Positions 21,740-33,481 of a DNA stretch of 64,000 nt are shown one piece after another. Under the pieces are notes generated by a model. The model was not told the DNA's origin and did no database searches. It saw only the letters and a list, made by a program, of their open reading frames with translations. Origin of the DNA: Primula veris (taxonomy: Eukaryota; Streptophyta; Magnoliopsida; Ericales; Primulaceae); contig OY821740.1 of assembly GCA_963682055.1 (NCBI GenBank), positions 47,636,795 through 47,700,794 on the forward strand, written 5' to 3'. Positions within the stretch are counted from its first letter, which is position 1; every line of letters begins with the position of its first letter. Made by a program: the position numbers and the translations under genes.

Positions 21740-24281
21740 ATGTCTTATTCTCCACGCGCCTTCCCCACGCGCCGCCCATGGAGAGACCTGATCGGAACCA
21801 CTCCCACCGACTCGTTCTCACGGCCCTACAGCCTATCGGAATCCACGTCACGTATCCGGCGAAACCTAAACCACTTCCGTTCAATCTACGCTTTGATAGC
21901 GCTGATTATACTGTTTCTGAGCCTTTTGTTTCACCCTCTCTCTCTCATCGTGTTCATCGCCGTGTTTCTTCTTTGGTTGTTTCTGTATTTCTCTCGCGAT
22001 GGCCCTATCGTTGTTTTTGGACGATCGGTTGATGATCGTTTTATTTTGGGGCTTCTTTTTGTTATCACTGTCGTCGCGCTCCTATTTACAGGTCGTCCTT
22101 TCATCTTTTTGCTTTTTAGTTTTTTAGTTTTTTAGTGTTTATATGTTCAAAACTAGCTAAAATAATAGGTGTTTGGATTAATCCTTTTTTCTTCTAACTT
22201 TTTGCTATTTTAGTTTCGTTTGCGTTTTATTAGTTGTCCGGAAATTCATATTTGGAGTATTGAGTATTGTGAATTGGATTAAAATAGGATTGACTTTGTT
22301 TATATATTCAAAATAAGAAAATATGGGTGTTTAGATTTATCTTTTTTTATTAGTTGTCCCGATATTCAGCTTTGGAGCATAGCATAGATTCCCGCTAATT
22401 TTTTAGTCTCCAACAACACACAGATTCCTGCTAATTTTCACTGAAAATCGCTTTTTAGTGCTGTTAATACCACTCTTATCAAAAGCTCACTTCATAGTAA
22501 AAAACTCGATGAAAGACTTTAAAAAAGGTTATAATCACCGCCTCGTTCTCACACCCCCTACACCCTATCGGAATCCACGTCACGTATCCGACGAAACCTC
22601 AACCACTTCCGATCAAACTATGTCTTAATAACTCTAATTATACCTTTCCTCAGCCTTTTGTTCCACCCTCTCTCTCTTATCGTATTTATCGCCGTGTTTC
22701 TACTTTGGCTGTTTCTGTATTTCTCTCGCGAAGGCCCGAACGTTGTTTTTGGACGATCGGTTTGTTTTAGGGCTTCTTTTTGTCGCTACTGTCGTCGCTC
22801 TCGTTTTAACAGGTCTCGTTTCATCTTGTTATTTGCTATTTTAGTTTTGTTCCGGTTTATTGGTTGTCCTGGAATTCAGTTTGGAGTATTGGAGTAAATT
22901 AGGATTGGCTTTGTTTATTAAATGTATTTATTGAATATTTTATTATATAAAATGTTGTTTTGATATTTGTTTTTTAGTTTCATTTGCATGTTCAAAATGA
23001 AGAAAAAATGGGTGTTGGAATTGATTCATGAACTAGGTGGAAGACAGCCGGAGCTGAAGATGCAGTTCCTGCATTTTGATAAAAAAAAAATGTTATTTTT
23101 TTTAAAATTTTCTCTACATATTTTGATTAAAATATTCAAAAATAAAACGTAGTAGCGCCTCCCCAGTATAGAGTATAAAAAAGATCATAGAGATTATCAG
23201 CTGATTAGCTCTTTCTTATAAATCTATTGATTTCGGGAAACTAAATTGGGATTATGTAATGTCGTGAATCGGATTACAGAAAAACGCTTAACAAATATCA
23301 AGTAAACTGAAAAGCAGGCCTGCTGTGTGAGTCTGTTGACGATTTGTTTATTTTGATGATCCTTTTTTTTGTGATCACTGTTTGGTTTTGGTGTTTGCTT
23401 TACTGTTTTGCTGTTATTTTTGTTAGAGTAATTATCCCACATCGACTAAAATATGATCTAGCCTGTGGTTTATAATGAGTTACCTATCTTTACCATTACG
23501 AGGCCTTTTTATGGTAAGGCATATGGGGCTTGAACAGTTTTAAATGTAATAAGAAGTATTGAAAAATAAATGAAGAAGTAGAGTATCATTTCCTAATCAG
23601 TTTTTTTAAGTTCATATCTATATCAACTCCTTTTTTAGCCAACTGCGCGCTAGATAATCGGTTGATTTCAATGCTCCTTTAGGGGATTACTGTTGCGGCT
23701 CTGGTGTCTAGGAGTATTTGGATTTAATGTGCTGGTTTTGTTTAAAACATTGAAATGAAAATTAGGAGAGTATCTATTGATCAGCTCTCTTTTAACTAAC
23801 TGCTCGGTCAATGATTGATCTGTTTTGATTTTCCTTTTTGTGACCACTGTTATGGCTCTGGTGTTTACACTTTACAGGTGTTTGGATTAAAGCACTCAGT
23901 TCTAGTTTATAATATCTAGTAAATCTACTCAGCTAGTTTTATTATCCATATCGATTGATTTCAGAAAATAATCTTGGGAGTTTGAATCGGATCAAAGCAA
24001 AACTCTCCCAAGCAATTATTCTCCAACATGAGTTAAACTGAAAAGCAAGATTGTAATAATCCCTTTTTTTAATTACTGTTGTGGCTTTGGTGTCAACAGG
24101 TGTTTGGATTAATGTGTTGGTTTCGTTAGTGATTGCGGTTTTGGTTGTGGGGGTGCACGCTGCGTTTAGGGTTCCTGAAGATTTGTTTCTCGACGAGGAT
24201 GAGGCGGCGAGCGGAGGATTGCTGTCGGTGGTTGGTGGATCGCCGCCTGCTCGTACACGGTCTACTTTTGCATCGGTTTGA
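21740..24281 (+). CDS. PRA1: PRA1-family protein (prenylated Rab acceptor)
   Basis: Two exons, 21740-22091 and 24100-24281, join in frame for 177 aa, close to the usual plant PRA1 length. The soluble N-terminus contains RPWRDLIG and [19 protein letters not shown], the typical lead into the first hydrophobic hairpin ([20 protein letters not shown]). Then come VVFGRSVDD and a second hydrophobic pair ([19 protein letters not shown], then [19 protein letters not shown]). The end has [14 protein letters not shown], as family members do. PRA1 proteins sit in endomembranes and act in Rab-dependent vesicle traffic. The 2-kb intron contains a decayed copy of exon 1 and repeats of the exon-2 boundary. 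The subgroup cannot be assigned safely. Confidence 0.9.
22545..22812 (+). pseudogene. Decayed duplicate of PRA1 exon 1, inside the PRA1 intron
   Basis: It matches exon 1 from the GACTCG/GCCTCG position onward, including the CTATCGGAATCCACGTCACG and TGTTTTTGGACGATCGG blocks and the ACAG/GT donor. It lacks the start codon. A small deletion after GGACGATCGGTT breaks the frame. The match extends on both sides: promoter text (about 21060-21220) recurs at 22375-22515, and the first 200 bp of intron recur at 22830-22930. Confidence 0.9.
23330..24099 (+). repeat. Diverged repeats of the PRA1 exon-2 acceptor region
   Basis: Four versions of a TGATCCTTTTT..ACTGTTGTGGCTCTGGTGT..ACAGGTGTTTGGATTAA pattern occur near 23355-23405, 23670-23735, 23845-23895 and at the true acceptor (24050-24120). 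The copy at about 23877 keeps an ACAG/GTGTTTGGATTAA boundary. The copy at about 23710 has lost its CAG. The spacing is about 170-310 bp. Confidence 0.7.
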
Positions 24282-25681
24282 TAGTTTTGAATGTGAGGAC
24301 AATCAAAATGCTTTGGTTTACAGTTTTACTGCTACTAGAGATATCTTTTTACCTGAAGTATGTTGAAATTAGGGTAAATGCAAATAACTACGTTAAAATA
24401 ATTCATCTGCCAATAAACACCGTCAACTATGGCTTTAAGCTTATGGTGGTTGAGTCCAATTTTGCTTCCGTTTGATTTTAAGTGTTGAATGTAGTGCCAA
24501 GGATTTTGTGTGTGTGTGTGTGTGTTTTGTTTTGTAGGTGTTTCGGAATTAGGGCCAATTGGAGATAAACAAAGATTATGTGTCATTTTCAGATAAAAAT
24601 TATGTGCGTTGTGTTATTGTGATTAACCAGTATAATGTTTGGCCACTACCATTGAATTTACTTGATATTGAGGATCGGACTTACTGTTCACATGACGATG
24701 AAGGCTGATTCAACTCGTATCGCCATCTACAATCATCATAAATTTGCAAAAGAACTGACCGTGGAGGTTGAAATATTTTCAGATCTTGATTAAATGACAT
24801 GATTAATCCAAGAGGGTGTATTTGAATGTTTTGTAACTTATCGTGAATAAGAGGACGGGTGGCCAGTAAATTGTACAATGTGATCAAGTACGACAAGTTA
24901 TAACATATTTGGGTTGTTTACATTTTACCTTTAAATGATGTGGGTTAGTTGAGGTCATAGATCCTTTATGTGGGGTTAGAAGTTTACATCTGAAGAAATG
25001 CAAAGATGCACCAAATATTTTGAGTTTTGGGTCTTGGATGAAACAGAGGAGGTAATGCTTGTAGATTCCGAATCCTTCAACAAGAAAGTTATGGAAGTGT
25101 GAATGAAGAGATGTGTATATGCTATGTTATTCTAGTGTGTTAGCCGTTTCTCTAGACTACACCTTTTGATATTCATAACTTTTTCATCTATTTACAAAAT
25201 CATGAGTTCTTTCTTCTGAATTATACAAGTAGGAATTTTCAATATTCATTGTAGTTTGTTTGCAACAGTGATATGAAGTTAAAGGAATTTTTAGATCTAT
25301 CTTGCTGTGTTTACTTGTTTGGTGGTTTGTGTATCGAAGTTGCCAATGCGTTAAATAATTGAGATGAATGATACTGAATATTGCTCGGATTCTTGCAGCC
25401 TAATTGTACTTAAATTCCAGTTTTGTAACACTTGAATGGACATCACTTGTTTACTTGCAATTGCTTTTATTTAGGCCCCATCATTTTTCTCCCAAGAAAT
25501 TGTTCTGCATCTGGATATATGCACACAATCATACAAAATCAAACACATGTTATACGCGTTTGGCTGGGTGATTGAAACCTACATATACTACTCGTCTGCA
25601 AACTCCTAATGCAGGCAATAAGAATGATCAGCTACATAGGCTGATTTTGTTTTTGTTTTTTAATTGCTGTGACACAATTAA
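24282..25681. other. Intergenic region between PRA1 and the Mg transporter
   Basis: No gene was seen. About 193 bp after the PRA1 stop a second stretch (TTTTGCTTCCGTTTGATTTTA, 24461-24481) repeats the end of the PRA1 coding exon, including its stop. A (TG)n run lies at 24509-24525. The two genes converge here, so the region should hold both 3' ends. Confidence 0.5.
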
Positions 25682-28600
25682 TCAAGAACCAATAAGGCCT
25701 TTGTGCCGAGCATAAGCCATTATTGATGAGAATAGGGCTGCACAGAACATTCCGGTGAGGATGACCACCTAAGAAGGGTAAAAGTTAGTCGCTAACATAC
25801 AAAAACACCCTTAAAAGGAAGATTTTTCTGAGGAACGTGTATTTCGATACTTTATAGAAAGTGTTCGATGCATACCCATTTAAATACATGGCCATGGCCT
25901 TCTGTCCAAGTGTAGGGGATATTCATGCCGAATATAGCAGCTACCAAAGAATATATCGACAAGCAAACAGTTCCAGAACTCAGGAACAATTCCAGCTGCA
26001 TTATGGAAATGAAGGAAAATAAAGTAAATAAGTGCTAACTAGAAATAAATTGTTACTCTCAGTTTCTGGTCTTGCAATTTCAGAGAGGGTCAGAAAGCTT
26101 TTGGGAGGGGTTTAGAGCACCTGAATCAACTGGTTTCGATGATTGTCCAGCTGTGGTGTCAAGGCAGAAATAACTAAGGTTAGTCTACAGTAAAGACTGT
26201 CAATTGTCATTGCTAAAATAAAAAAATAAAAATAGGGAACTTCACTCGTATGGAATTCAAAAGTTTCCTTCGTGTTACCTGAATATTGATGTAATCTTCA
26301 GTGTCATCGATGTACTCCCGCAGCTATAGCAAAAACCAAATCATCAAATCACCAAATCACAATACATGTTAGGGTTCTGGTACTAAACAGAACTATATAG
26401 AACGGGTAATGAATCCCTGGTATTTTGTTTCATTATGGAAATTCAAGTTCCTAAAACCGATAAATGTTTGACATGCTAGCAAATCAGATATATAAAAGCA
26501 GTTATTTTGGTAACGCAAATTGTCAAGGCCATTCATACCGTATTCAGCTTATTCAAGGTGCTGTCTATTTGCATAAAGTAAGCCTGCGAAATAAGAAATT
26601 AGCTATTAGGATCAGAATTCGGACTTGGGAACTCGTAAAAAGTTAAAACTAGATATAGCACAAACAACCTCAAGCAACATTTCAAGCTCCTCAACATCGT
26701 GTTCCCCATGAATAGTGATGGAACTAGCTTTGCTAGCTCCAGATATCTTTGAGGTTATAGTAGGAGAGAGAGGATGCCAATCTGGAATGTCACAACCGCT
26801 AATGGGCGAAGTTACGGCGGCTAATTTCCTGGACAAGTAAAGATCCGCCATGTCATCATCGTCGTCCAGAAGTTGTTCTAGTTCATCTCTTACCTGGTAT
26901 TGAATTTGTTATAAATATACAGAAAAAAACATCCTAACTTAGTGATAATCACTTCAAGGTACAAATACAGGGACAGAGCCATGAAGCAATGGGATGGGTT
27001 GAAACACTAATTTGTTTATGGTTTTTATCAAAATGACATGGAAAAAACTGTTTTATCATCAAATAAAATAGGAGAGGTTGCATCCCTGCACTGTCTCCAC
27101 CTAATTTCTCCCTGAACAAATAAACTTACATACGTGCATATCGTGTCTGTTTAGATCGAGTATAGTAAGTCTACCCATACGGATCGCTTACCTTTGTTTT
27201 CTTAACAAAATTGAGACAGGTCTATGCATACAGCTGCTCTGCAGATTAAGTGCATTTTGGGATTCTTTTGTTCACCAGCTTTAGGAAAGGAAAACTATAA
27301 TTTGTCTACAAAACCTTGCATATGATTGTTATATAAATTACTTTGAGGGGAAAGGAGGATTTATAGACTTACTTTTTGAACGCGGCTGGTGAGCCTTGTC
27401 ATTGCACTCTTCAGTTTCCGTACCCTATCCAAATTTCTGCTACTAATCTGCAATTGAAGTAAAACGAAAATTGTGAAGTGCCGACAAATGTAACTCAATT
27501 TTGATTAAGATGATAGAACAGACGCCAGAATCAATTCTTATTGTTTTCTGTTGATAAAAATCATTCAGCAGATTATGAGGAGGAGAATGAATTGTTTATC
27601 AATATAATCTTTACTGCCTTTGAAGTACTTTTAGATGTCCTGAAAGTTGAAAGGGTGACAATAACTTACCTTAACTAAGAAACCTTAAACTTGAAAAGAC
27701 TAAAAGAGTTTATCTAACTGGGAAGTTATTGGCAGAAGCCTCACGCCACAATGTTTCTTTATGTGATAAAAAAACGATATTTTTCAAATTGAAACTGATA
27801 TGGTTGACACAATTTACGAAAGCGATGATTACCTTTGAAGTCAGCTCATCTAAAGCTGGGTAAGCAGCAGTCTCCAACTCTCTTGTACGTGCATCAAGAA
27901 AACTGCACACACCTTCTAGAGCTACCTCTAGTGCCCGGAATTCAAACGGGAAATCTACAAAATTTAAATTAAAATATTTGCAAGTCAGCGGCACACTTTA
28001 AAAGACTTATCTAGCATTAAGTCAAGAGCGTGACTTTCTTATGCTCATATCATATGGCATACCCCAAAAAATTTACGCTAGGTACCAAGACAAACATGCC
28101 GGTAGGTTTTCATTGTTAAGAAAACAGATATTCAAGATTAAAGTTTGAAAAGTGAAGTAAACCATTCGGAGGTGCCCAGGGATAAAATTTAGTTACCGAT
28201 CTGTTCCTCAGTTTCTCTAGAATCTTGTGCTGCAGAACAATCATCATTTTCAGCATCATCTTCACGAATAGAGCTTTCCTGTGGTAATCTTCTTTTCAAT
28301 TCTTCAACTACTGGTATAACATTATCATCTGACGGATCTCGGAGAAGTACCTGCCTAACAAAAACTTTGAGTATGTGTAACTATTTATATATTTAATATA
28401 ATGACTTAAAAGGGAAAATAACAAAACAACTGTGTAGTGGTATGGTGCTTAAATTCCTTAACAGGATTAACAAGGATCGAGAAAGACTTACCTCTTCGCT
28501 CGTGATAATCGCCTTAATATGCTGTGTATAAAAACACAAGATTATCAGAATGAGTCGACACTTGCGAAGGAGTACAGACTAGTGGCTCGTATCGGTATCA

Positions 28601-29406
28601 CGCATACGCTAGCTAATAGCTAAAGTTGTATGGAATTTGTAAACACAGTTCTAGGCTTCTAGCAATAACTTAACAATGTTGGGGTCATATATCTATGCAA
28701 TAGAAAAACGGATATAACTTAAATCTCTAGCGTTTAGCTGGTTAGCATTTGACGTCTTGGCTTGTATAAGCTCAGGATTTAATCTTTTTATTGATTTGAA
28801 AAGGCTGCCTTTTCAGCAAAAAAATTGCAATGAAGCAAAAAATATGGAAATTAAAGCAAAAAGAAAAAGAGAAGCTCAGGTTATGGCTTGAGCCTTGACC
28901 TTGAGTGCATACTAAGCTTGTTAGCAAAAAAACAAAGTTTTTTGGTAAGCAAAAAAGGCAAAGAAAAATGCCTTGATCTTAGAAGCTTTATAGTCCTACC
29001 AAACAAAGATCTTAGTTTCTTGTAGATTTGCAGTATTCTTTGTTCAGAAACCTCACATTTAACAGTTGATATGGAAATTCAAACTAAAAACTAAGTCCCG
29101 TCCCAGTATAATTACGTTAATGAACTGCGGTTAAGCTGCACTACAAAGAACAAAAAGAATCAAGAACAGAACAAGAACAAAGTTCACCTCCAAGTTGAGA
29201 ACGATAGCTCTTTCTCGTCCGAGTATAATAGACGGATAGGATAACAACGGATCAAGAACACGTAGATCCCTAGCATGGATGGAAATCCGCCTCATAATCT
29301 CCTGTTTTTCCAAATCCAAAACCGTTCCTCGGCCAGAGTTGTCCATTAAAATCCAGCTGCAAGAAACCGCCGTTTTCTTGGTCAGTGAAGAGTGATTATC
29401 CGCCAT
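25682..29406 (-). CDS. MRS2: MRS2/CorA-type magnesium transporter
   Basis: Eleven exons, read on the minus strand: 29406-29188, 28521-28492, 28350-28197, 27954-27833, 27447-27373, 26893-26669, 26583-26539, 26323-26279, 26150-26121, 25995-25876 and 25768-25682. They join in frame to 383 aa, the length of the shorter plant MRS2/MGT members. Family marks are [57 protein letters not shown], the helical [37 protein letters not shown], and two C-terminal membrane helices. The first ends in GMN at FGMNIPYTW, the selectivity motif at the pore mouth. Members work as pentamers in plasma, vacuolar, mitochondrial or chloroplast membranes. The N-terminus here is short with no clear transit peptide. The paralogue is not assigned. 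Confidence 0.92.
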
Positions 29407-29670
29407 TTAAAACGGAGCACGGTAACAGCCTAGCAGGAATTTGATTTGGGAGATAATATCTTTTATTATTTAGGAACTCGTTATTGATGATGTGTCAATG
29501 TACTATATGTTATGTGTGTTGGGAAATGTGGATAGATTTGAGTGAATATAGGTTTTGTTTTACAGAGGATATAAGTGGTTAATAACGATATCTAAGGACT
29601 CTTTTCTACCCGCCAAAAACAAGAGCGTGAACACCGCTTGGGTTTTTCATCCCATTTCTGTACTTTTACT

Positions 29671-29921
29671 CAAGAGTATAAGCGGTTAAAACCGAAACCG
29701 AACATATTTTTCGATTCGATTTTTTTCAGTTTCAGTATTTTTATTTTTTGGACCGAACCGGACCGGTTTTTTCGGTCCAGTTTCGATTTTTTTCGGTTTT
29801 TCGGTTATTTTTCGGTTTTATTGAAAACCGAAATCGACCCGAATTTTTTTCGGTCTTTTTCGGTTCGGTTCGGTTCGGTTATCGGTCCAGTTCGATTTTT
29901 TCTGTTTTTCGCCCAGCCCTA
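29671..29921 (+). mobile_element. hAT-like MITE with CGGTT repeats, left end decayed
   Basis: CTTTTACT occurs directly on both sides (29663-29670 and 29922-29929), an 8-bp target duplication as hAT elements make. The right end GCCCAGCCCTA matches the terminal repeat of the element at 63489-63763. The left end (CAAGAGTATA) has decayed. The inside is tandem TTTTTCGGTT-type sequence. Confidence 0.65.
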
Positions 29922-30316
29922 CTTTTACTTATTTTATACTCAATTCGTTTCAATTTAATTGTCCACAATGAGAGTCCGTGCATTTTAAAATGAAAATAAA
30001 TCGTACCTAAATTGATAAAATAACAAATTTGAAAAAACATTTATATACTCGAATTAAATCCGACTATTTTAAAGTTTTTCAAATTTTTCATTTTGGCACT
30101 ATATATACAAAAATAATGCATTTCAAAATGCACGTAAATTCATAGTGGATAAATAATATACAATTAGAGAGTGAGTACTATTTTGATCACTTTAAAATAT
30201 CAAAAAAAAAATGTTTTCTCTTGTTTATCCGCTGTTTAATTTTGTTTGTCTGATTAGTAAGTCATTCTAAACAAATTTTTGTAACTTTACGTTTTTTTCT
30301 AGATATTTACGACACT

Positions 30317-30470
30317 CGGGAGCGGTCCAGACCCAAGTTCAGTAATGTTTGGGCTGGGGCAAAAAAAAACTGGGTTGAGGCAAAAAAGGAAAAAAAAAAT
30401 TGGTAATGAGCCTTGGGAAAAAAAAAATTAGACTGGATCTTGGATAACCAGTACTGTTGGGTCGTCCCTG
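30317..30470 (+). mobile_element. 154-bp hAT-like MITE
   Basis: It has an 8-bp direct repeat ACGACACT on both sides (30309-30316 and 30471-30478). The ends are CGGGAGCGGTCC and, reversed, CAGGGACGACCC, an imperfect inverted repeat. The inside is A-rich and non-coding. Confidence 0.72.
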
Positions 30471-31049
30471 ACGACACTAAAGTATTACATGATCCCATTG
30501 CAAATAGCACAATTAATCACCAGTTGTCACGTATACAAACTGATTTTATTTTATTTTGATACATACTAGAGATGATAAGTTGAAACTTACCAAAAAAAAT
30601 AACCCATCCGATTCTATGCCATTTTTCTACTTACCTTTATTCGAGTACTTCTTTATTAATCTACTTGTTGTAGGTGGTGCTCACGCAAAGGTTAAAACAA
30701 TACAAGATAGCAATATTTGGCAAAGGAAAAATAAGTTTTATAAGCCGGCAACTAAATGAAGACATATTGTCAGAACGATTGAATAATTTCCCCAGGAATA
30801 ACAAGGCCATGTTAATTTTCTATTCGTAAAGCTATTTTAGCAAATATGTATTGATTGCAACGTATTATTGCTAGAGTAAATTTGGTGAATCACAAATCAC
30901 TATACAACATGTATGCTATTCCAATTAAGGTGAGTTGTGGGTCTATACTTATTTTTCATAATTTTAACTATCACAATTTCATATATTGCGACGAATCAAG
31001 TCATGTAGTCCTCTGTCCCCTGTTTAAATATTCATTACAAAACTACATA

Positions 31050-31235
31050 TAATTTTGATCGATTTATAACTTGTATAAAAATTATGAAAATGATTTTTTT
31101 CAAAATCTAATCATAAAATTTAATATTTGAACTATATGATCAAATTTTGAAAATTTTCATTCCGATAATTTTGATATAAGTTATTGACCGATCAAAATTA
31201 CACGTTTTTTCGTAATAATTAATAAGCAATTAAAT
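31050..31235 (+). mobile_element. Palindromic foldback MITE family, six copies
   Basis: The unit reads TTTTGATCGATTTATAACTT, then ATCAAAATTATCGAAAT, then an AT-rich part around AATTTAATATTTGAACTATA. The second half is the reverse complement of the first half with slight divergence, ending in GTTATTGACCGATCAAAATT. Copies are at about 31050-31235, 31545-31995 (interrupted), 33120-33290, 44660-44855, 57985-58170 and 59205-59385. Some end in a GGAACGGAAAGAGTA-like tail. None has coding potential. Superfamily unclear. Confidence 0.75.
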
Positions 31236-31588
31236 GGGAACAAATGCTCAAACAAATGCTCAAATGACGCTTTTTATAATGTTTTCAACATTGAAAATTT
31301 GAACCAAATTAGATTGTTTTTTTTTATTAAGGTAAATGAGTCATATAAGAAAACTGATGCGCATACTCTAACGTTCTACATTTAATAAATGAAATCGCAG
31401 CTAACATATACGTTAAATTCGATGATTAAAAACTTTAGTTGAAATGGTTTATTTGTGTACTATTGTTAGACTTGTCAATTAGGTTTTTATTTGTTTAGAT
31501 GTTACTACCTTCATTTTCATTTAATAATTCATTACAAAATCACTTGCAATTTTGATCGATTTATAACTTGTATCAAAATTATCGAAAT

Positions 31589-31839
31589 TGTTATGATACA
31601 TTGTATGTGGTTGTCCATATTCATGTATCGGTTACATACATTGTGTATAACCTTTGAGTTTATGACTTATGACTTTCTAGCTTCTCGCATATACATGTAT
31701 CTTGTTCCACCCCTCCACTATATAAAGGGGTTGAACTCTTCATAGTTGAACACATATTCATACTTGAATAAGACGACTTTACTCTCTCTCCATACATATC
31801 TTGCTATGTCGATACTTTGCTAATAGTTGCCACACAACA
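31589..31839 (+). mobile_element. 251-bp solo LTR nested in a foldback MITE
   Basis: It begins TGTTATG and ends CACAACA, so it has TG..CA ends, and is flanked by GAAAT on both sides (31584-31588 and 31840-31844). A good TATA box lies at CTATATAAAGG (about 31718). It interrupts one copy of the foldback MITE; without it the MITE text matches the intact copies. The size fits a copia-type or small LTR element. Internal sequence and the second LTR are gone, as after LTR-LTR recombination. Confidence 0.82.
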
Positions 31840-33374
31840 GAAATGATTTTTTTTAAATCTAATCATAAAATTTAACATTTGAATTATATGATAAAATTTT
31901 GAAATTTTTCATTCCGACAATTTTGATACAAGTTTTTGGCCGGTCAAAATTACACGTAGTTTCGTAATGGACAATTAAATAGGAACGGAAAGAGTATGTA
32001 TTTTAGAACATATAGCGGAGGGGCCGGATGATAACTCTAAAATAAAATTCTGTATTTTAGATAATCTGTTGTATAAAAATGCAATATAGAAAATCTGTAA
32101 TGCAAACAAGAGATATGATGATGTAAAATAGATAACTTTCATAGAAAAACTGTCGTGAATGCTCTAAATTGATAAAATATGGCCCAACCTACGCGATATA
32201 CCAACTCAACCAAACATTTACAGTTTTTTAAGAGGAATCGATAAGAGGGTGTGGTCGTTGGTTCGTGTTATGAGTCCACTTTCATTGGTTTGTAGGTCTT
32301 GGTCGGAGTGGGTGGTGTGGGCATCGGAACTTTCCAAAGAAAATTCGACCTCCGTTTATTTAGAAAAAACGTTGTTACCGCGGTTTGTTGAATTTAGAAA
32401 GAGAAAAACTCAAGTTTTTTTATGTTAATCATAAAAACTCAAGCTTATTCGAACGCATGTGCTAGAGTTCCGGAAGCGTTTTCAAATTAATAGAATTATT
32501 TTTTATCAAATTGTATTAATAAATTTGAATAAATTTACAAATTCTAGAAGAGAAAGATTTTTTATCAGTATTTGACGATTATTTTAGTTTCACACAATCT
32601 GCTATACTTTATAGGTTCATGCCCCTTGCGACGCAGATGTTGTCTTTTTTCTTAATTCAATGACCAGTTTATTCTTAAAAAAATTAACTTCAAATAGTTA
32701 TTAAAAATTATAATAGGAACCAAGAAAACAGAAGATGCATATTTGAAATAAAAAACAAATTTTCAAATAAAGACGGTTCATATGAAATGTAATTAGCGAT
32801 AGTTTTCGAAATAACAGACTTAACAGTTAAACAAAATAGTTCTTGATAATAGCAAGCAAAATACGCGTTTAATGAAATGAACATAATATATCATAGTGTC
32901 GGTAATTAAATTTCCGTGTTGATGCTCATCATACAAAAATTTAATTTCCGTGTTGATAATCATCATACAAAACCGTATCTATTTCACCACCGTCACACGC
33001 AAACCTCCAATCAAAATCCCACAAAAGTCCAATATCATAACCAACCGTTACAACTAGTATTAAATTAAATTACTATATAACCAAAACAATAAATATAATT
33101 TCTCCCTTTCTATTTAACTATACAGTGACCGGTCAATAACTTATATCAAAATTGACGTAATAAAATTTTCAAAAATTGATCCTATATTTCAAATGTTAAA
33201 TTTTATTATTAAATTTTAAAAAAAATTCATTTCGATAAATTTAATATAAGTTATAACCATTTTGACATAATTTTGTAGCGTAAGATTATTAATAATAATA
33301 AAATACAAATTTGCCTGCACTCACTAACATAACATGGCACATTTCGCTCCTCCATCATCGCCGATTCTCATCTT

Positions 33375-33481
33375 CTCTCTCTAAATCTCTCTCTCTCATA
33401 TATATACATATATATATATATTTATATCATGTTTTGGCTTATAATGGTTCGAAACCCTAGTTTTTAAACGATTATAAATTG
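33375..33481 (+). promoter_or_regulatory. Leader of the GAUT gene, CT/AT repeats and telo-box
   Basis: (CT)n then (AT)n at 33375-33421, followed by AAACCCTAG (33452-33460), a telo-box often found near the start of highly expressed plant genes. The start codon follows 21 bp after it. Confidence 0.5.

Larger units (their letters stand above)
29407..33481. other. Divergent intergenic region, MITE-rich
   Basis: The Mg-transporter gene and the GAUT gene diverge from here. No gene was seen. It contains a CCGAA/CGGTT-rich hAT-like element (29671-29921), a second hAT-like MITE (30317-30470), several copies of a foldback MITE, and a solo LTR (31589-31839). The short open frames here fall in the low-complexity elements or AT-rich spacer. 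Confidence 0.55.

Noticed and set aside
29638..29993. Two Phe/Arg-rich open frames
   Set aside because: They are translations of the CGGTT repeats in a hAT-like element.
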